This document shows positions 6,806 through 8,709 of a stretch of 8,709 nucleotides of DNA, piece by piece. Positions within the stretch are counted from its first letter, which is position 1, and each line of letters starts with the position of its first letter. The stretch covers positions 1 through 8,709 of the forward strand of contig JAEWDG010000308.1 of the NCBI GenBank assembly GCA_023390215.1, written 5' to 3'. Origin of the DNA: Bacteroidota bacterium. Lineage in GTDB: Bacteria > Bacteroidota > Bacteroidia > Chitinophagales > Chitinophagaceae. The position numbers and the translations under genes were made by a program. The notes beneath the pieces are model-generated. The model ran no database searches, was not told where the DNA came from, and saw nothing but the letters and a program-made list of their open reading frames with translations.

Positions 6806-6955
6806 ATGGGACGCGGAGATATCAAAACCAAAAAAGGTAAAATATTCGCAGGAAGTTTTGGAAAAACAAGACCGGCAAAAGCGGCTAAAACCACTGATGC
6901 GGCAAAAACTTCTGCTGATAAACCCGCAGCTACAAAGAAAGCTGCAAAGAAATAA
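6806..6955 (+). CDS. Small ribosomal subunit protein THX (bTHX)
   Basis: This 49-residue, very basic protein is short enough to be missed by gene callers. It begins MGRGDIKTKKGKIFAGSFGK. That is the recognisable THX core: a G-R-G-D-x-K-T-x-K-G-K-x-x-x-G-S-F-G-x-x-R-P motif that sits in a cavity of the 30S subunit head and stabilises rRNA. From residue 24 the tail is a low-complexity run of Ala, Lys and Thr (KAAK, TKKAAKK), as in other Bacteroidota versions and flexible by inference. Its ATG lies 22 bases after a perfect -7 promoter element, and a strong terminator starts six bases after its stop. It stands alone between HU and the convergent pdxH. The core motif makes the identification firm. 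Confidence 0.92.
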   Translation: MGRGDIKTKKGKIFAGSFGKTRPAKAAKTTDAAKTSADKPAATKKAAKK

Positions 6956-6960
6956 TAATG

Positions 6961-6993
6961 AAAGCTGTATCGGAACCGGTACAGCTTTTTTTT
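6961..6993 (+). terminator. Terminator of THX, overlapping the end of convergent pdxH
   Basis: AAAGCTGTA (6961-6969) pairs with TACAGCTTT (6980-6988), extended inward by T-G, C-G and G-C pairs to a 12-bp stem with a GAAC loop. Eight T (6986-6993) follow. The last two T form part of the minus-strand stop codon of pdxH (6992-6994), so the hairpin lies directly past that gene too. Read on the minus strand it is followed only by TTTCATTATTATT, so it may act weakly in both directions. Confidence 0.88.
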
Positions 6994-7642
6994 AAGGAGC
7001 AAGTCGTTCTATGATCCAGTTCGCTCCCTGTTTGCGGTAACGAATTCTGTCGTGCAACCTGTTTGGCCTTCCCTGCCAGAACTCTATCTCTTCAGGAATT
7101 ACCACATAGCCACCCCAGTGTGAAGGCCGGATCATTTCTTTGTCTGAAAATTTCTTCCGTACTTTTTCCAGGTTTTGCTCAATTACTTCTCTCGATGCGA
7201 TCACCTGGCTTTGCGGAGAAGCCCATGCGCCTTCCTGGCTTCCATAAGGCCGGGAAAGAAAGTACGCATCGCTTTTCGACTGATCGACCTGCGAAACAAC
7301 ACCATCAATACGCACCTGCCTTTGCAGTTCTTTCCAGAAAAAATTTAATGCGACACGGGGATTTTCCGCCATCTGTTTTCCTTTGTTGCTCTGAAAGTTC
7401 GTATAAAAAACGAAGCCTCCATCTTCCACAGCTTTAAGAAGAACAATACGGGCTGAAGGTTTTCCTTCCTTATCCGCAGTACATAGCGTCATAGCATTCA
7501 CCTCATCAATTTCAGCGGCAGAGGCTTCATCGTACCAGATCTTAAACTGATAAAGTGGATTAGAAGAAACCGTTTTTTCATCCAAAACTTTAAGGCTATA
7601 ATCTTTACGAACAGCGGTAAGGTCGAGGCGATGATCTTCCAT
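6992..7642 (-). CDS. pdxH: Pyridoxamine/pyridoxine 5'-phosphate oxidase
   Basis: PdxH is the FMN-dependent enzyme that oxidises pyridoxine or pyridoxamine 5'-phosphate to pyridoxal 5'-phosphate, completing vitamin B6 synthesis and salvage. The 216-residue product is almost exactly family length. It shows the FMN-binding stretches ARIVLLK (64-70) and [14 protein letters not shown] (77-90), [10 protein letters not shown] (94-103), the [12 protein letters not shown] segment (131-142), and the C-terminal [17 protein letters not shown] (187-203). In the last, R195 and H197 correspond to substrate-binding R197 and H199 of the E. coli enzyme. It ends ERLAP as usual. The ATG lies 2 bases after the stop of the coiled-coil gene on the same strand, so both likely share the promoter near 8171. 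The PLP-dependent enzymes it feeds are not in this window. Confidence 0.96.
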   Translation of the reverse strand: MEDHRLDLTAVRKDYSLKVLDEKTVSSNPLYQFKIWYDEASAAEIDEVNAMTLCTADKEGKPSARIVLLKAVEDGGFVFYTNFQSNKGKQMAENPRVALNFFWKELQRQVRIDGVVSQVDQSKSDAYFLSRPYGSQEGAWASPQSQVIASREVIEQNLEKVRKKFSDKEMIRPSHWGGYVVIPEEIEFWQGRPNRLHDRIRYRKQGANWIIERLAP

Positions 7643-7644
7643 GG

Positions 7645-8139
7645 TTAATCTATTTGTGCTTTAAGTTCTCTGATATCCTGTTTAAGAATATCATTTTCCA
7701 TTTGCAGGATCTCAATCATGCTTTCCAGTTGAGCTATCTTACTCTGCGCTTCACCCAACTGTTTATACATCGTCATTGCTTCACCCAGTTCTTCATCCAT
7801 ATCACGTACGGCTGCCCGGCTGCTCTCATATTTCTCCCTGATGTCATAAAAGGATTTTTCCATTTCAATAGATTGCAGGAGTTCGTCTTCCAACGCGGCT
7901 TCTCTCTTATAGGCGCCTTCCGTTTTTCGTTGCTGCTCATTCAAATTAAGCTGCATCTGTGAAATCTCCTCCAGGTTGGAATCGAGTTCACTTTTAAGCT
8001 CCGCAGATTGTTTCAATTTACGGCGAAGGATATCCAGTTCATCTTCACGGATGGTGATCAGGTAGGTAATGTCTTCCAATTGCAGTTTTAGCGACTCGTT
8101 TTCACTCTTCAGTCTTTGTATCTCAGCGTCCGAAAGCAT
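7645..8139 (-). CDS. Coiled-coil protein of unknown function, co-transcribed with pdxH
   Basis: I do not recognise a named family. From the ATG at 8139 it has 164 residues and is almost entirely heptad-patterned, with dense Glu, Lys, Gln and Leu and hardly any Gly or Pro (for example [18 protein letters not shown] and [19 protein letters not shown]). It is likely a long parallel or antiparallel coiled coil, without signal peptide or membrane helix. An in-frame ATG at 8214 would add 25 residues (start MNKMLKNALALPRFV), but the promoter -7 element at 8164-8171 lies downstream of it and the added part breaks the helical pattern, so 8139 is preferred. It ends 2 bases before pdxH. Possible roles, such as scaffolding or a partner of the divergent sigma-factor locus, are only guesses. 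Confidence 0.8.
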   Translation of the reverse strand: MLSDAEIQRLKSENESLKLQLEDITYLITIREDELDILRRKLKQSAELKSELDSNLEEISQMQLNLNEQQRKTEGAYKREAALEDELLQSIEMEKSFYDIREKYESSRAAVRDMDEELGEAMTMYKQLGEAQSKIAQLESMIEILQMENDILKQDIRELKAQID

Positions 8140-8163
8140 AATTTTATTCAGTATTATCGGATG

Positions 8164-8171
8164 CGAAGGTA
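8164..8171 (-). promoter_or_regulatory. -7 promoter element for the coiled-coil/pdxH operon
   Basis: Read on the minus strand, 8171 down to 8164 is TACCTTCG, one mismatch from TAnnTTTG and close to the TACCTTTGC form I recall as frequent in Chitinophagaceae. The start would be near 8158, about 18 nt before the ATG at 8139. No good TTTG lies 17-20 bases further upstream (the position reads TGCG), so the element is only moderately supported. Confidence 0.45.
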
Positions 8172-8240
8172 CAAACCGGGGCAACGCCAGCGCATTTTTA
8201 AGCATCTTGTTCATACTTAAACCTGTATAACCGAACCAAT

Positions 8241-8709
8241 TTGACAGAGGAAGAACTCATACAGGGTTGTGTCCGTGGGATTCCGGCTGTGCAAAAAGCT
8301 GTTTTTGACCGTTACGCCTCTGTGATGATGGGGGTAGCGCTCCGTTATGCCCGGAACAGCAGTGATGCAGAAGATATTCTGCAGGACGCATTTATAAAGG
8401 TATTTGGCAAGATTGGCCAGTTTAAATCGGAAGGATCTTTTGAAGGCTGGATCAGGAAAATCGTAGTGAACACCGCACTTAAAAAATATTCGGTGATCCG
8501 CTATGATAAGGAATTGAACGGCATATCAGTTCCCGAGGAGCATTCTTCTGAAAGACCCGGGGCTTATGAGAGCCTGGGAATGAAAGACCTGATGCGGTTG
8601 ATCAATAACCTTCCGGACGGCTACAGATTGATCTTTAATCTTTATGTGATTGAAGGCTTCCAGCACGAAGAAATTGCAGACATGCTGAAAATTCAACCCG
8701 GAACCAGCC
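8241..8709 (+). CDS. RNA polymerase sigma-70 factor, ECF subfamily (3' end outside the window)
   Basis: The frame is open from 8202 to the end of the window, and at least 156 residues are visible. Region 2 is clear: ALRYARNSSDAEDILQDAF is followed by IKVFGKIGQFKSEGSFEGWI and the R-K-I-V-V-N-T-A-L segment, the core-binding and -10-recognition part. After a variable linker comes region 4, LPDGYRLIFNLYVIEGFQHE followed by EIADMLKIQPGTS, the start of the -35-binding helix-turn-helix; the rest is cut off. There is no ATG in the frame before residues typical of the N-terminus, so the start is placed at TTG 8241 (LTEEELIQGC); CTG 8223 is an alternative. It diverges from the coiled-coil/pdxH operon with about 100 bases between. 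Any anti-sigma partner would lie beyond the window. Confidence 0.88.
   Translation, partial: MTEEELIQGCVRGIPAVQKAVFDRYASVMMGVALRYARNSSDAEDILQDAFIKVFGKIGQFKSEGSFEGWIRKIVVNTALKKYSVIRYDKELNGISVPEEHSSERPGAYESLGMKDLMRLINNLPDGYRLIFNLYVIEGFQHEEIADMLKIQPGTS

Noticed and set aside
7063..7962. Plus-strand open frames opposite pdxH and the coiled-coil gene
   Set aside because: They mirror well-supported minus-strand genes and have no domain signature or promoter.
8140..8214. Upstream ATG at 8214 for the coiled-coil protein
   Set aside because: The candidate -7 element at 8164-8171 is downstream of it, the extra 25 residues break the coiled-coil pattern, and it would crowd the divergent sigma gene.

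Overview
The window looks like ordinary chromosome from a member of the Bacteroidota, most likely close to the Chitinophagaceae. The reasons are the recurring promoter form TTTG, about 17-20 nt, then TAnnTTTG; short A-rich leaders without Shine-Dalgarno sequences; a ribosomal protein THX gene; a DUF4286 gene; and a methionine synthase split into two polypeptides. No lineage search was possible, so this rests on features recognised by eye.

Layout. Bases 1-186 are the C-terminal end of a probable Ig-like-domain surface protein, followed by recR (254-883). A strong promoter (926-957) then drives a leader of about 125 nt and the split methionine synthase: the homocysteine half (1092-2105) and the folate/cobalamin/reactivation half (2106-4781), joined as TAA directly followed by ATG in one frame. 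A 311-base gene-free stretch carries an imperfect tandem repeat of about 82 bp. Next are xth (5093-5869) and a DUF4286 gene (5866-6171) overlapping by ATGA. A 282-base gap with several related hairpins precedes an HU-family gene (6454-6723) and a 49-residue THX gene (6806-6955), each with its own promoter and terminator. On the minus strand a coiled-coil gene (start best placed at 8139) runs into pdxH (stop at 6992). Divergent from these, an ECF-type sigma factor begins near 8241 and leaves the window unfinished.

How the genes fit together. Most are housekeeping functions: recombinational repair (RecR), base-excision repair (Xth), nucleoid structure (HU), ribosome (THX), methionine/one-carbon metabolism (MetH) and vitamin B6 salvage (PdxH). 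I see no phage, transposase, CRISPR array, tRNA or rRNA.

The most interesting element is the metH leader. Directly after the predicted transcription start, two crossing helices (966-970 with 992-996; 978-989 with 1006-1018) form a good H-type pseudoknot with an A-rich connecting loop. The arrangement and several short motifs resemble, from memory, the SAM-II riboswitch. The 3' strand of the long helix can instead pair perfectly with 1042-1048, a possible switch. It is either a divergent SAM-II riboswitch or a separate pseudoknot regulator of methionine synthase; a covariance-model search would decide.
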